From positions 86,304,120-86,368,119 of the forward strand of contig NC_133535.1 in assembly GCF_048544455.1 (NCBI RefSeq): 64,000 nucleotides of DNA. Reading direction: 5' to 3'. The notes beneath the pieces were generated by a model. The model saw only the letters and a list, made by a program, of their open reading frames with translations, searched no databases and was not told the origin of the DNA. Source of the DNA: Silene latifolia. Its lineage: Eukaryota > Streptophyta > Magnoliopsida > Caryophyllales > Caryophyllaceae. The translations under genes were made by a program, and so were the position numbers. Below are positions 1-11,706 of the stretch, piece after piece; position 1 is the stretch's first letter; every line of letters starts with the position of its first letter.

Positions 1-2013
1 TAGAATGTTTAAAGAGAGAATTTCAGTACACATAACAAAAATATAAGGAGAAAGAGGATCGCCCTGACGAAGACCGCAGCTCGGGTAGATAAGTCTTGAA
101 GGAACTCCATTAACCAATATTTCATAAGACACCGTCGTGATAAACTTCATAATTAACTGAATGAAGTTATGAAGTAATCTCATCAAGACCAGCGTACCTC
201 TGATAAAGTTTCAGTCCAAACGGTCATAGGCTTTGCTCATGTCTGCTTTAAAAGTCATCCTACCCATCCTACCATTTTTAGATGAAGAAATTTTTTGTAA
301 TATTTCATTAGTAATTAAAATATTATCACCAGTATTCCTCCCGGGAACAAATGCATTTTGGAAGTCACCCACTAGTTTTCCCATGAACTTCTTCAATCGA
401 TTAGTGATACATCTTCTAATGATTTTCATTATAACATTGCACAGACTAATCGGGCGGAAGTTATCAACCGTTTCAGGGGCACTAGATTTAGGGATAAGAA
501 CTAATAAAGTCTTATTCAGGAATTCTGGTGAACTATTACCATTGAGCATAGCCAAGACAGTCCCAATAACATCATGCTTAATAAAGTGCCAACATTTATG
601 GAAGAAAAAAGCAGGCATACCATCGGGTCCCGGTGATTTTAACGGACCAAGTTGAAACACAGCCGTGTAAACCTCCTTAGGAGTGAAACGAATACCAAGT
701 GCATCTCTGCCATCAGGAGAAAGGAACCCTTTATTGACACTGAACAAATTTTTGACAGTGTGGAAGTACTCCTCAAAAGTGATCTGGTCGCTCCTTCCTT
801 AAAAAGTCTAGAGTAAAATTGGACAAATAATCCCTTAATGACCTCACTGTCAAAATTTCATTCCCCACTATCCATTTTAATCCCAGCAATGTAATTTCTG
901 CATGCCCTTCCCTTAACCCAATTAAAGAAGTACTTGGAGCAAGTGTCTCCCTCTATGTTCCATTTAATCTTGGCACGCTGTTTCCAATACTTAGCCGAGA
1001 CCTTAGCATACTCCACCTGGCTAGAATATGCATCAGTGAAAGTCTGAGTCACTCCCTTTGTCTCAATTTCATGGAGACCTTTTACCAAAGTGTCATCAAA
1101 ATCACTCCATTTCTTATTCCATTCTTTCCTCTTAGAAATAGACCAAATACGCATACAATTTCTAGCTCTTGATAATTTACGTATCATTATAACTGTAACA
1201 GAGCCTGAGATAGGGTCAGGTCATTCGTTATGTACCAATCGAATACATTCCTCATAATCCAGATTCCAAGCGTCCATTCAATAAGGTCTTCTATCATTAC
1301 AAGTAAGTAAATCTATTTCAAAGATATTAGGCGCATGATCTGAAACTTAAATAGGAAGGTGAGTAATACCTGAATTCGTAAAGATATCATTCCAATCCCA
1401 CGATCCATAACCTTTATCAAGTCGTTCTAACACTATACTATGATCTTCCCTCTTGTTACACCATGTAAATCTTGGCCCTTTATACGGAATATCCATCAAA
1501 AAGTGCTCAGCCTTCCATTTATTAAAAAATGCAGCTCCCTGGATCCGACCCTTACTACCTCCCCATTTATCTTCTCGATAACAACTTGGTTAAAGTCCCC
1601 TATAAGTGGGAAAGGGTTTTCTAAAGAGCGAATCCATTGACTAAGATCATTCCAAACAGCTTCTCGTTTATGAGTGACCGGTTCGCCATAGATAAGACAT
1701 AAATACCAACAACTACCGTTGCATTGTAGGACTTTGATGATAATGAAATTTTGACATGCAAAAGAACTCTCAAAATGTGCCTCGGGTCTAAAGCCAAACC
1801 ACAGGCCTCCTTTGGTTTCATAAGCATTAACACCAAAACTTCAAGAAAACCTAAAAGATTAACCAAACAAAGGATCAATTAAGTCTACATTACATTTTGT
1901 TTCAGCTAAGAATATAAAATCAAAATAAGTACTGGAAAGAATCGCCCTAGTCTTTGCAATTATAGGGGCAAGAGGTTATTTAAACGCCTTACATTCCAAC
2001 AAAGTCCTTTCAT
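1..2013 (-). pseudogene. LINE ORF2 (endonuclease and reverse transcriptase), broken, partial
   Basis: ORF2 of a plant L1 would make a nuclear protein with an APE-type endonuclease followed by reverse transcriptase for target-primed reverse transcription. The start is taken as the ATG complementary to 2011-2013, followed by the typical LINE N-terminal motif CWNVRRLNN. The endonuclease part (about 1190-2013) is frameshifted; a readable block at 1621-1878 carries its middle. Residues at 858-1187 match the linker before the RT and include a WNIEGDTCSKYF motif. RT fingers and palm are read at 211-747, with SPGPDGMPAFFF, FRPISLCNV and FKADMSKAYD. The GLRQGDPLSPYIF-type motif is decoded near 25-75, in another frame from the 211-747 block. 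The active-site FADD would lie outside the window. Not functional. Confidence 0.8.
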
Positions 2014-2651
2014 GAAGATGAAAACCACCACAGCAAGACCAACCAGCACTACACCCGGCTCATATCGACATAACCCAACGATTCACCCAAACAAAAATCC
2101 ATCCCATAAAGGCTCGCCACAGGCGATCGGAAGAAACAATAACCATCCATAAGTCTCACAAAAAATCGACTGAAAAAAGGAACGATATATGGACCAACAC
2201 CATCCCCAAGCAAATCAGTCCAATAAAACACACTACACCACCAGCACCCACTTGACTAGAGAACCAATAAAACAAACCGCAACAAACACAGACACTTTAA
2301 GGTATAAAACTCTTGACTTCAACCACCCCAATTGTCAATAGAACAGCAAGACAAGGGCCAACACAGCCCCAAACCATATTGAGGCAAAACACAGGGAGCA
2401 CAGGATTGCTCAGGAACCCCGCAAAAGACACCCAATTTCACCTAACGACACCTTCCAGGACCACCGCCATACATGCAACACGACCAGAAAAAAAAAAGAC
2501 GACAGAGACAAAACACTAGTGACACACGAAAAGGGCCAATAGGTGGGGGGAAAGGGGGGAACACCAAATCAGCCCCAAAACATCACCACTAAGAAACACA
2601 GCAACACTACTCCGTAGAACAATGGACGAGCTAAATTCATCAACACATTCT
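2014..2651. other. LINE upstream region, no recognisable gene
   Basis: This stretch lies 5' of LINE ORF2 in the sense direction, where ORF1 would be expected. I find no zinc knuckle or DUF4283-like pattern in any frame. Short open frames here, one per strand, look like chance. It may be a decayed ORF1 or intergenic DNA. Confidence 0.4.
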
Positions 2652-3718
2652 TGTTGGAGCATGTGTCCTCCACAGTTAGTGCGACTACATACTAAATCTC
2701 TTAAGGGATCACGAAGGGATACTTTGTATATAAATCAACTAATTAACGTAAATCAGTAATGGTTGGCTTGCTAATAGTTTGATGTTATTGTCATATGATG
2801 GCGGTAATCAGTTGATCCTTATCGGTCACACCTATAGGATGGTTCTAAGAGATATGATTATATATTGATATAATTACATTGATGCCTAAATGACTAAATG
2901 TTAGTCATGGAAATAATAAGAATGCTTATTTAATACGATTAAATGATTATTAGGAGAAATGAATTAAATGTTAATTCTAAATAAATAAGTATAAATGTTA
3001 TATTTATAAGTAGTATGTATTTATGAATATATAATATTCATAAATAATATAAGTTTTAATATGTGCTATTAAAATTAATTGATTATACGATAATTAATTA
3101 TATTCTCCTAAAATATTTTTATATATATATGTTAAATTATAATATTGGACTAGTCTCGGAAAAACCTTTCCCGACTTGACTGAAATAAATCGAACCACAT
3201 GGTTCATGTATGTGGTTATTTTTCGGTTTTGTGAAACAATCTTTCACACTTACCATTCATTATTATTTAAAATTAAAATATATAAATATATATTATGGAT
3301 AACCATAACATGGACCAACATATAAAAAGACAAAAAAAAAATCAGTTTTTTTATGTATGTGTGCCGTGAGAATTGAGAGAAGAGGAAGAAAATGTTCTTG
3401 TTCATTTTCTCTTAAATTACATATTATTTCCATATTAATATATATTTATTGTAATATATTATATACAATCGATCTAGCAACGATTAAGGTATATCGAAGA
3501 TCATCTTGGGTGCAATCGGTTGGAGGATTTCTACATTGAAATCTGATTGAATTAGGATGTTCTTAGGCCTTTATAACGAAGATATAAAGGTTATTTCTAT
3601 ACTTTTTATGTCGATTTAATTACGTATGTTGCATTTATATTAAAGTATATTTTGATATAATCCTAAAGATGACATTAATATGATTAATGTAATAGCGAAA
3701 TATATGATATTTCCTACA
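2652..3718 (+). repeat. 5' LTR of copia E
   Basis: The LTR starts TGTTGGAGCATGTG and ends TTCCTACA, two bases before a tRNA-iMet primer-binding site. It is AT-rich with a stretch of TA repeats. Its first 20 bases resemble the LTR starts of copia C and D, but the rest is diverged, so it is a related but distinct family. No second copy is in the window. Confidence 0.85.
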
Positions 3719-3720
3719 AG

Positions 3721-3732
3721 TGGTATCAGAGC
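3721..3732 (+). other. Primer-binding site of copia E (tRNA-iMet type)
   Basis: TGGTATCAGAGC is the standard Ty1/copia primer-binding site, complementary to the 3' end of plant initiator methionine tRNA. It lies two bases after the LTR end, and this fixes the LTR boundary and plus orientation. Confidence 0.95.
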
Positions 3733-5326
3733 ATGGTCTCAAAATTATTTTAATATGAATGTTCTTTATACCCGGTTTTATACATGATATTAAATCGAAT
3801 TTTGACATTGATTAAATAAAATTTTTTATGTCTTGGCCGTTTTTTTTATATAATTGTTGGTTTAAATGTTGTATTAACATAATTAAAGAGTTTAATTGTT
3901 GAAATACTATAGATCAGAATCAACATGTATTAAATAGGTCTTTATGTGATAAATATCCTCTCGGCAAATCTTGTTCATTACATCTCTTATATGATAATTA
4001 ATGCATTAATACAACTTGTACGATTTAATTTATTATATGATAATAAATATATATGAAAAGAAAAAAAATCTGCAGTTTTTGTTCTTTTCACGGCAGCAGC
4101 AAATTTTTTTCCTACCAAGTCTTTTTCACGGCAATTTTTTATTATTTTGCCCGAATTCTGTTATCATTGTTTGACTAAAAATTTGCCATTTTATTTATAT
4201 TGTAAGATGTTTACGATATTTATATGGATGATACCTTATTATTTTAAAATGTTTAGAATAATGGTGAATTAATTCATTGTCTATGATATTTTTGGATTAA
4301 TTATGGATTATAGAACATGTATGATTAGATTTGTGAGAATTTACGGAAATTTTCACATATTCTAATTTGTGTAACAGGTGATTTGGATAAATTTATTGCA
4401 TTACGAATGTTTTATATTTATATTGTTGATGATTGCATTATTTTTCGATGAATGGTTTAATATTTCCAAGCATTGAAATATTATGTAATCTAGTGTGGCC
4501 TTATTTTTGATTACTTTTTCGTAATGATGGAAAAGTAATCTGTGATGTAAATAATGAGATCGCGTATCTCCTTTTTTCATTTTTATATTTCATTATATTT
4601 TATTAGAATGTAAATAGGATTTCGGACATGTAATGTAATTTATTTTGAAAGAAGAAATTTCAGGAAATTTGAAGCCGTTCATCCCACTACATTGATGCAT
4701 CACAAGTATGGAGATTCCACCAAGCTTCTCGGGTCCAATACGATTGGATTCCAAAGTTGTATACTCTAGATAGTTAGGCCACACTAGAATTTTTTGTTGT
4801 TTATTTTTTTTCCATTTCATCGCTCGTTAGTTCATCATATGTTTGAATGCTTGCATGTCATCATATTCCGCCTAACCAAACCACCTAAATGCATGAAAAT
4901 GGACCATATAGTTTAAGTTGATGTTTTCATCGACATATGATGTCAACAGAGCCGTCATTTATTCCTATTCACTTATAAATTTTGTTCACTTAAAATGGAT
5001 TTAAAATAGATGATGGGATCTCTCTCTTAATTAAATTGAGATTAGCCTTTCTAGATCGATCGATTATGAATCCCTTGTTTGTGGGTGGGCATATAGGACA
5101 CATTACTCTCCATATGGACCCCTTCTACCTTGGGTAAGTAGCGCGTATTGATTTAGTTGAACTCAACATTGTAATTTAAAATATGTTTTGGATTTTTATG
5201 GACTATGAGATATATTTGAGAAATTTGTCGACCGAGAGTTCTAAATATAGAATTAGCTAAATAGTTGGCTTACCAATTTAGAGAAATTGGGTCTTGAAAT
5301 CATTTATGTAATCCTATGAGGGAGGT
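3733..5326 (+). other. Untranslated leader of copia E, first part
   Basis: AT-rich leader without long ORFs. Near 5228-5305 it carries phrases also found in the leader of copia C (around 34860-34990), such as the tcgaccgagagttctaaa block. It is interrupted by the Athila tandem directly after 5326 and resumes at 29632. Confidence 0.75.
5322..5326. repeat. Left target-site duplication of the Athila tandem
   Basis: GAGGT here and AAGGT at 29627-29631 flank the outer LTR ends TGATAC (5327) and GTATCA (29626). One of five bases differs. The pair shows that A and B together occupy one insertion site in the copia E leader. Confidence 0.75.
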
Positions 5327-6483
5327 TGATACTAATTACTGAAATTTAAATGAAGTTTAAAATAGATATTAAAAAGCAGCTAGGAACTTCGGTTCACCAT
5401 GGCCTAAGGGTCAGTCAAGTAAAGTCAAGGTCTGTCCAATACCGTCTCAGGATGTCAAATAGGTCCTCTAAGTCTCTATTCGAACTAAGCCTCACGGTCT
5501 TCTTTCACCCTAGAATGAAACTAGATTGCTTTCGCTCTACTAGTCTTTCCAATTACTTGTAAGAAATCTAACTCCGCTAATCTCTCAATGTAGCAAAGGG
5601 GTAATTTCTCACAAAAGTAAATAAGGTCGGTACGGGTTCAACCTAAACTTAATAATAGCAACTCATGACGCCAAGGATTCACTAATTCCTAGCATAGGAA
5701 TTTAGCTACGCATGATTAAGAATATGACAATTGCAAAATTAAAGATACGGAATAAAATTGACATGATTGAATTAGAATTAAAAATTAAGGGATTAATTGA
5801 ATTGCTTAAACATAAATTGGAAGAAATTAGAAATAAATAAACAAGAATAGGAGAAGATTGAAATTGAATTAAAGCTTACTAAAGAATTCGATGAACAAAC
5901 AATTGATCGTAATCCGTAGCCTCCGTTTCGCGTTCCTCAAAACTAGGTCTAAAAAACTTGAGTTGTTGAATAAAAAGCATAACCTAAATTGTTTGTTACG
6001 TCCTACAAATAATAGTTCTGCCCAAAAGATAAATTACAAGTGGGCTTTCAAAAGACAATCGTGTAAAAGAAACCGCAACCTCGAAATAGAGTCGATCGAC
6101 CAGGTGACGCGGTCGATCGTCTGCCCAATACAGTGTTAGCAACTTCCTTCCTCTGCTGAACTCCTGGGTCGAGAGACTGGAGTCTCTGGTCGATAGACCA
6201 GTTGCGCTGTAGCAGCTTCTCTCTGCTCTAGCAAACAGCCCTCCAACTTCATGCACGTATTCCGAGACGATCGATTTCCGAGCTTCTAACTTCATAGTTT
6301 CCATAAAATGCCCCCGGGAACAGATAAAAGCTTGATTTAGCTTACTTCTGATCATTCCTACAATAAAGACATAGGAAATCCAAAGTAAACCGTTTCGGGA
6401 GAAATAATAGCTTAAAGCTAACAATTACGCATAGAAATACATGCCAAAACCGCTAATAAAGTGTATAGAATATGCACGTATCA
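5327..6483 (-). repeat. 3' LTR of Athila A, internally deleted
   Basis: The outer terminus TGATAC is intact at 5327-5332, but the next bases match position 15990 of the central LTR. About 169 bp, including the poly-G tract, is missing. From 5333 to 6483 it aligns well with the other two LTRs and ends GTATCA. Length is 1157 bp against 1307 and 1321 bp for the others. Confidence 0.9.
6090..6199. repeat. Four 12-bp palindromes in two 21-bp pairs, LTR of A
   Basis: Copies of GGTCGATCGACC and variants start at 6090, 6111, 6167 and 6188, so each pair is exactly 21 bp apart. In element sense they lie about 290-390 bp after the LTR start, within the expected U3 promoter region. See the findings for the recurring architecture. 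Confidence 0.85.
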
Positions 6484-8183
6484 AATCTCTCCAAACCAAA
6501 ACTTGCTTGTCCCCAAGCAAGCACTAAGACTCGACTAAAGACTTCTAATGGAACGGATTTCATTCTCAGAGCTAATACACACTATCATGCCCAACCAATT
6601 TAATGCATCTAATAACATCCAAGCATTTTGTCAAGCGCAAACGAGTTGAACATGTTCAAGAATTTACCAAACTTTCGACCTTGCAAGACTCGTATATATC
6701 AGACTCTCACGGGTCCCTCATTCACTCAATTTTAAGAATAGGATGAGAATTTAATTGTGCAAGATAGAAGAATGATTGAAATAAGTCTCTCATCTAACTA
6801 CGACCCATAAAAACATGCATGCAGTCTAACATGAATAAAATCTCTACAACCGTACATATGCATTCCAACCATTTAATGACCATGACACATGCCGAGGCGA
6901 TTTGGGATTGTGAGGCTACGGGTAAGAAGGGGCTAAAATAAGTTTGGATAAAAGGAGATAAAGCCAAGCAAGTAACTTCTAAACACCAAATTTCTGAATA
7001 CTTCCCAACTTCGTACTCGAGAGAAAATCAAAACGGTGCTACTAAAAGAACATATCTCACAATCTCCCAAAATAATAATAATTCCCCAAATAATATAAAT
7101 AGCAACATGGGAATAAAAATCACCATCCAAAAATTATTCTAATCATGTGATTTTTTTCTTTTCTTTATTTTTCTTTTTCTTTCTGCCTCTTTTTTTTTTT
7201 TCAAAACCTGATCTGGCAGTCGATCGACTATGTGATGCAGTCGATCGACCGCCCCTTTTGACATGAACCTCCTCTGCTTCAGTTTAGTTTCTCTCTTTTT
7301 TTTTCAATTCAAAGTTTCCCTTCATTTCCCAACATATCACCCAAAACTGATGCATTTCTCACACGAGACAATAAAAACCAAATCGCAAAATAATATTCCC
7401 GAATACCTACCTTTACTAGCTAGGCTAGGGTGGCTAAATTTGGAATGTTGTTTATGAGACAAAAAAGGCAAATTTGGCTTTTGTGGGGCTTATGGGCAAA
7501 ATGAAATAAAGGGAACCTCTTCCACATGTGTCACCAAACCGCAAAACCGAATGCATACAGGTATTAAGCATATAAAATTCATGTTTATGCAAATTTATGT
7601 TACATGCCTTACGAGGAGTAACTACTCTCATTCCTACATGAAACCGGTCATAAATAACACCAGTTTAAATAAGCTCTAACCTTAGAAATTTTAAGTAGTT
7701 TGCCAATATTGAGTCAAGTCTATTCGTTTAGTAAAATTCCAACAAAAACTTGTAGACTATGCAAGTGACATACTCAACGACATTAAAGTGCAAGGAAGGG
7801 CAATGAGCTAGTACGTAAAGAAATTTTATCATTCAAATCCATCCATTCCGACTCGACCTACATGCAAAAGTAAACGTGATATTTTTGTTTTTTTGTTTTT
7901 GTTTTTTTTAAAAGAAATGCAAATGCATGCGGAAATGCAATAAACATGACCTAAAAATGCGAGTAAAATAATGCAAATGTGACAAGCATATGCATATACC
8001 CTCCCCAAACCAAAACGCGCAATGCCCTCATTGCGCTCATCAACTAAAACAACAGCAGCATCCAAAATAACAGGGAGGAATATAAACATCTACAGAAGAA
8101 ATGGAAACTAATGAAAAAGAAATGGAAACTCACTAAATACGGCCTCCCCAAACCAGCCATAAAAAAGGGGAGGCATACAGCTG
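6484..8183 (-). other. 3' untranslated region and polypurine tract of Athila A
   Basis: Directly above the LTR, the complement strand reads TTTGG, A/G-rich bases, then the LTR, the position of the polypurine tract (about 6484-6500). The rest has no coding frame I can support. A pyrimidine-rich stretch at 7140-7210 and a palindrome pair at 7218-7250 lie in a part that B lacks. Confidence 0.7.
7218..7250. repeat. Palindrome pair, 21 bp apart, 3' region of A
   Basis: AGTCGATCGACT at 7218 and AGTCGATCGACC at 7239, with the 9-bp spacer atgtgatgc. This is the fourth place in element A where the pair occurs. The matching region is deleted in B. Confidence 0.85.
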
Positions 8184-9659
8184 CTACTGATCCTCCTCTG
8201 GCTCATACTCGAAATCGCTCGCCTCATCTGACCCTGAACCACTCTGCTCCTCCTCGTCGTCGCCCCCAACAATAGCAGCCCTCCCCGGAGGATAGCCGCC
8301 CTCCGGGGGAACAAAGAAGTACGGGTGAGTCCATGGGCCCTGTGGAAGCATCCCATGTCGGAGCAAACTCCTCATAAACTGGGTACATGGCAAGAGCCAT
8401 GTCTATCCGATACTGATCAAAGCTCCTACATAAATCACCCAACAAACGTAAAACCGCCCTTTGGTCCATGACCGCAGGGATAACAATAGGTGCAGGAGGT
8501 CGAAAAGTAGCCGGGAAACCCGGCCCAGGAGTAGGAGTGGAGGAGGAAGGAACCCGGGAAGAAGAGGTACGAGCTCCTCTCGAGGTGGAAGCATGAGAGG
8601 AGCCTGCCCTAATAGGGAGCCTATAGCTAGGCAAGGGCGGTCGAGTCTTCCCCTCAACAGTAGTAAAGGGTAAAGTAGGAGGAAGGGCAAGGATAGGAAT
8701 GGGGTCGAAAATGAAAGAATCGATCTTCCACCGACCCCGAGTATCGACCCACTTCACGGAATTGACGTAGTAAAAGTCCATGAAGCGTGCAAGAGGGTCG
8801 AGAGGAGCCTCCTCTAGAGGAAAGACAGGAACTAGACAGTGGTCTATACGAGTCACTAGCCCACCACAGACTATAGTAGTCAGAGAGGTGCCCTCACTTA
8901 TAGTGTTGAAGTGAGAGGCAGTCAAATAAGCAATGTTATAAATGCGGGCTACCCGGCTCTCGATGTTCAGGTAACCTGTCAAAATAGACAATTCAATTGT
9001 ATTTATGTTATTTGACTCTTTTCGGCCAAAGATGGTGTTGCCCATCAGCCGGAAGTAGTAACGAAAAGGGGGTAAATGGACGGAACTGCCCTTCCTCTTA
9101 AGGCCGTCCAGGTCGGACATGCACGGCCACATAACCCTATGCACATCAGACGACTCTGAGGTGTTACCCTCGAAACTCAGACCCAAATAACTAGCAAACT
9201 CAGCTAGTGTCAAGGAATAAGTGACATTAAACAGCCTAAAAGAGCCACAAGAGCTATTTTTATCAGTTTCAAAAGAAGTTTGGTCGAAAACAAAGGAAGA
9301 GAAAAACTCAAGAGTCAAAATACGTATGTGAACTCAGCGATGTCCACCAAGCCTGACATCCCTGTCCCATTTAACAGGGAAACAACAGAGTCGAGACACC
9401 CTAGCTTTTCTAAAGTCGGTTTATGCATAAAACGGGTTGCTTGAACTGAATACCGTTCGACCAAAGTAAGAAATTTAGCTCTCTGTGAAGGGGAGGAGAA
9501 AATCACATGCGGATAGCCAGGTAGACTATCAGTAGTTAACTCGACAATGAGCGTCGTAATCCGCGACCGATTTGCTGTGCCTTTACTCGGGTGTCCCTGG
9601 TCCACTGCCCTCTTTCCTTTCGTCATTCTTCTGCTCACAAAAAATAGCAAACTCAACAA
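8184..9659 (-). pseudogene. Athila env-position ORF (ATHILA ORF-1 family) of element A, frameshifted
   Basis: Located between integrase and 3' LTR, the site of the env-like ORF of Athila elements. Its function is unproven. The likely start is the second Met (MTKGKRAVDQ), giving a basic N-terminus that parallels the MARTKG start of the homologue in element F. The N-terminal part is read at 9315-9659 and the middle at 8224-9318, with IYNIAYLTASHF and a GGLVTRIDH motif. The C-terminus is in another frame at 8184-8393 and ends in an acidic tail (GGDDEEEQ to EYEPEEDQ). A missing G near 9330 relative to B causes the first frameshift; a second shift lies between about 8400 and 8690. I see no convincing signal peptide or membrane anchor. 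Confidence 0.8.
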
Positions 9660-10147
9660 CTAGGTTCCCAAAATCTTGAACAATGAAAGTTAATAAACCC
9701 TAAGTTACAATCAGAAATCAATCATCACACTAGGGTTTAGAAAAATTTGGGGAAAACGAAATGAAACCCCTCCTAGTCGCTGAGATGGCTCGAAAATCAA
9801 GGGAAAAGGATAACAAACGCAATTAAAGCACAAATTCGCAAGAAGTTAGCCCTAAATCGATTTTCTCGAAACCATGTGAGGTTGCTCGAATTTGGGCATA
9901 AATATACAACATAAGTCGAATTAAAGGACTAAAAGATAATTAGAAACATACCTTTGATGTAACCTTGGATATTTTGAGCAAGAAATCGAAATTAAAGGGG
10001 AGATTGAGCAAAAAAATCGCAAGGTGAAGAAAGGTTAAAAGGGGTTTTATTTTTTCTTTCTTTTTCTTTGTTTTAATGAATGAATTAAGGAATGAAGGAA
10101 AGAAATTAGAATAAAAACTCCCTGTTAAAACACTGATGTCGCGTCGC

Positions 10148-10261
10148 GGTCGATCGACTACCCAGTATGGTCGATCGACTGGTCTTTCTCCTGGAACAGT
10201 TCCTGATTGTTGGCGTCATATAATCATCAGTCGATAGACTGATGCACTTGGTCGATCGACT
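10148..10261. repeat. Four palindromes in two 21-bp pairs, upstream of the A env-position ORF
   Basis: Copies start at 10148, 10169, 10229 and 10250, with in-pair spacing of exactly 21 bp. The motif agttcctgattgt (10198-10210) lies between the pairs and recurs in the gag/protease array at 14518-14530, so a module larger than the palindromes was duplicated inside the element. It sits about 490 bp before the env-position ORF in element sense. Confidence 0.85.
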
Positions 10262-10563
10262 GAGGATACTGGCAATAGTCACATACGCTAAAAATTCCCT
10301 TTCAACTTCAAACTTCCGCCTTTCTTTCACAATCATCTAGCATATCACTCTACGCACTTTGCATAAAATAATTACTTGCAAACACTCACAAAGGCGCACG
10401 TCTTCCAATAACAGTAATCGCTAACTAAACTAAAATAAATCTAAAGCTCCTAATGAGATGTAAGCTAAATAAACGGTAAAGTTCCTAATTACAAAAGAAA
10501 ATTACAAGCCGGGTTGCCTCCCGGTTAGCGCTGGTTTAAGAGGTCCCGCTCGACCTTCTTACC

Positions 10564-11706
10564 TCAATTTGCAGCTTTTAAAAGTGGGTCAAAGTATAGT
10601 ACTTCGACCTGCCCAACAAATTCGTCTGCACCGTGATACTGTTTCACGTATTGAACATTCACTTTGAATCGGTCTCCAGAGGAGGTCTCCAATTCAACTG
10701 ATCCGAATTTTGTCACCGTTGTGTCCGTATAAGGGCCACTCCACCTGGATTTCAGCTTACCAAGAAATTAACGGATACGAGCATTAAAAAGGAGTACCTT
10801 ATCACCGACATTAAACTCGCGCTTGATGATTCTCTTATCGTGCCAGCGCTTCGTCTTCTCTTTGTAGATCCTAGCATTATCATAGGCCAGCAACCTAAAT
10901 TCCTCTAACTCATTCAACTGCGTCATACGTTTCTCACGAGAGAGGTTAGGATCTAAATTCAAATCACAAATTGCCTACCAAGATTTACGTTCTAATTCCA
11001 CAGGCAAATGACATGTTTTACCATAAATCAATCGGAATGGTGACATCCCAATTGGCATTTTAAACCCGGTCCTATAAGCCCACAAGACATCATCCAATTT
11101 AAGACTCCAATCTTTCCGTGATTTGGACAGAACTTTAGCTAACATTTCTTTCAATTCCTGGTTAGAAATCTCAACTTGACCACTAGTCTGGGGATGATAC
11201 CCCAAACCTCTAAGATGTTGGACACCGAATTTAGTCAACATAGCACAAAGTTGTTTTTCTTTTAAATGCATGCCTCCGTCGCTAATGACAACCCTAGGGA
11301 CACCAAAACGAGGGAAGTTTATCTTTTTAAACAGCTTAATCACGGCTTTTGCATTGCAATGAGGGGTAGCAACAGCTTCTACCCATTTGGACACATAATC
11401 TACGGCTACGAGGATATATTTATTACCTTGACTGCTCGGAAAGGGTCCTTGATAATCAATGCCCCAGACATCGAAAATCTCAACCTCTAGAATACTTACC
11501 TGCGGCATCTCTTGTCTCTTTGAAATATTCCCCAATCTTTTACAAGCATCACACTCAGCAACAAAATTCCGACTATCTGCATGCAAAGTTGGCCAATAGA
11601 AACCAGATTGGAGTACCTTAGCCACAGTCCGAGACGGACCATGGTGACCACCATAGGCAGAAAAGTGGCAAGCTTCTAGGATATCCTTGACCTCCCATTG
11701 AGGCAC
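10564..11706 (-). pseudogene. Integrase of Athila A, broken
   Basis: Ty3/gypsy integrase, which would insert cDNA into the chromosome. The HHCC zinc-binding region is visible at the N-terminus ([15 protein letters not shown] and CDACKR). The catalytic core shows WGIDYQGPF (first Asp), ISDGGMHL (second Asp; the usual Thr is Met) and GQVEISNQE (Glu). A GPY-type motif (KSRWSGPYT) follows downstream. The reading frame has stops at 10972-10974 (TGG to TAG compared with B) and at 10768-10770. The natural end is the TGA complementary to 10564-10566. Confidence 0.85.

Larger units (their letters stand above)
1..2651 (-). mobile_element. Decayed L1-type LINE, cut by the window edge
   Basis: Non-LTR retrotransposon on the minus strand. 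Its ORF2 begins near 2013 and runs toward position 1, where the reverse transcriptase continues out of the window. The upper (5') limit is not fixed by a target repeat. It is set here at the start of the copia LTR at 2652, which probably inserted into or beside this LINE. It differs from the LINE at 52567-57282 in sequence and is much more decayed, with several frameshifts. Confidence 0.75.

Noticed and set aside
2313..2519. Thr/Pro-rich plus-strand frame beside the LINE
   Set aside because: Low-complexity composition, no motif and no homologue elsewhere in the window.
5056..5063. TCGATCGA in the copia E leader
   Set aside because: A single copy without a partner at 21 bp, so probably chance rather than part of the array pattern.
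8461..8673. Arg/Ser-rich plus-strand frame
   Set aside because: Antisense to the env-position ORF of A; no independent support.
10106..10336. 76-codon minus-strand frame, repeated at 20077-20307
   Set aside because: Its repeated Arg-Ser-Thr codons come from the palindrome array; it lies between integrase and the env-position ORF and has no family motif.
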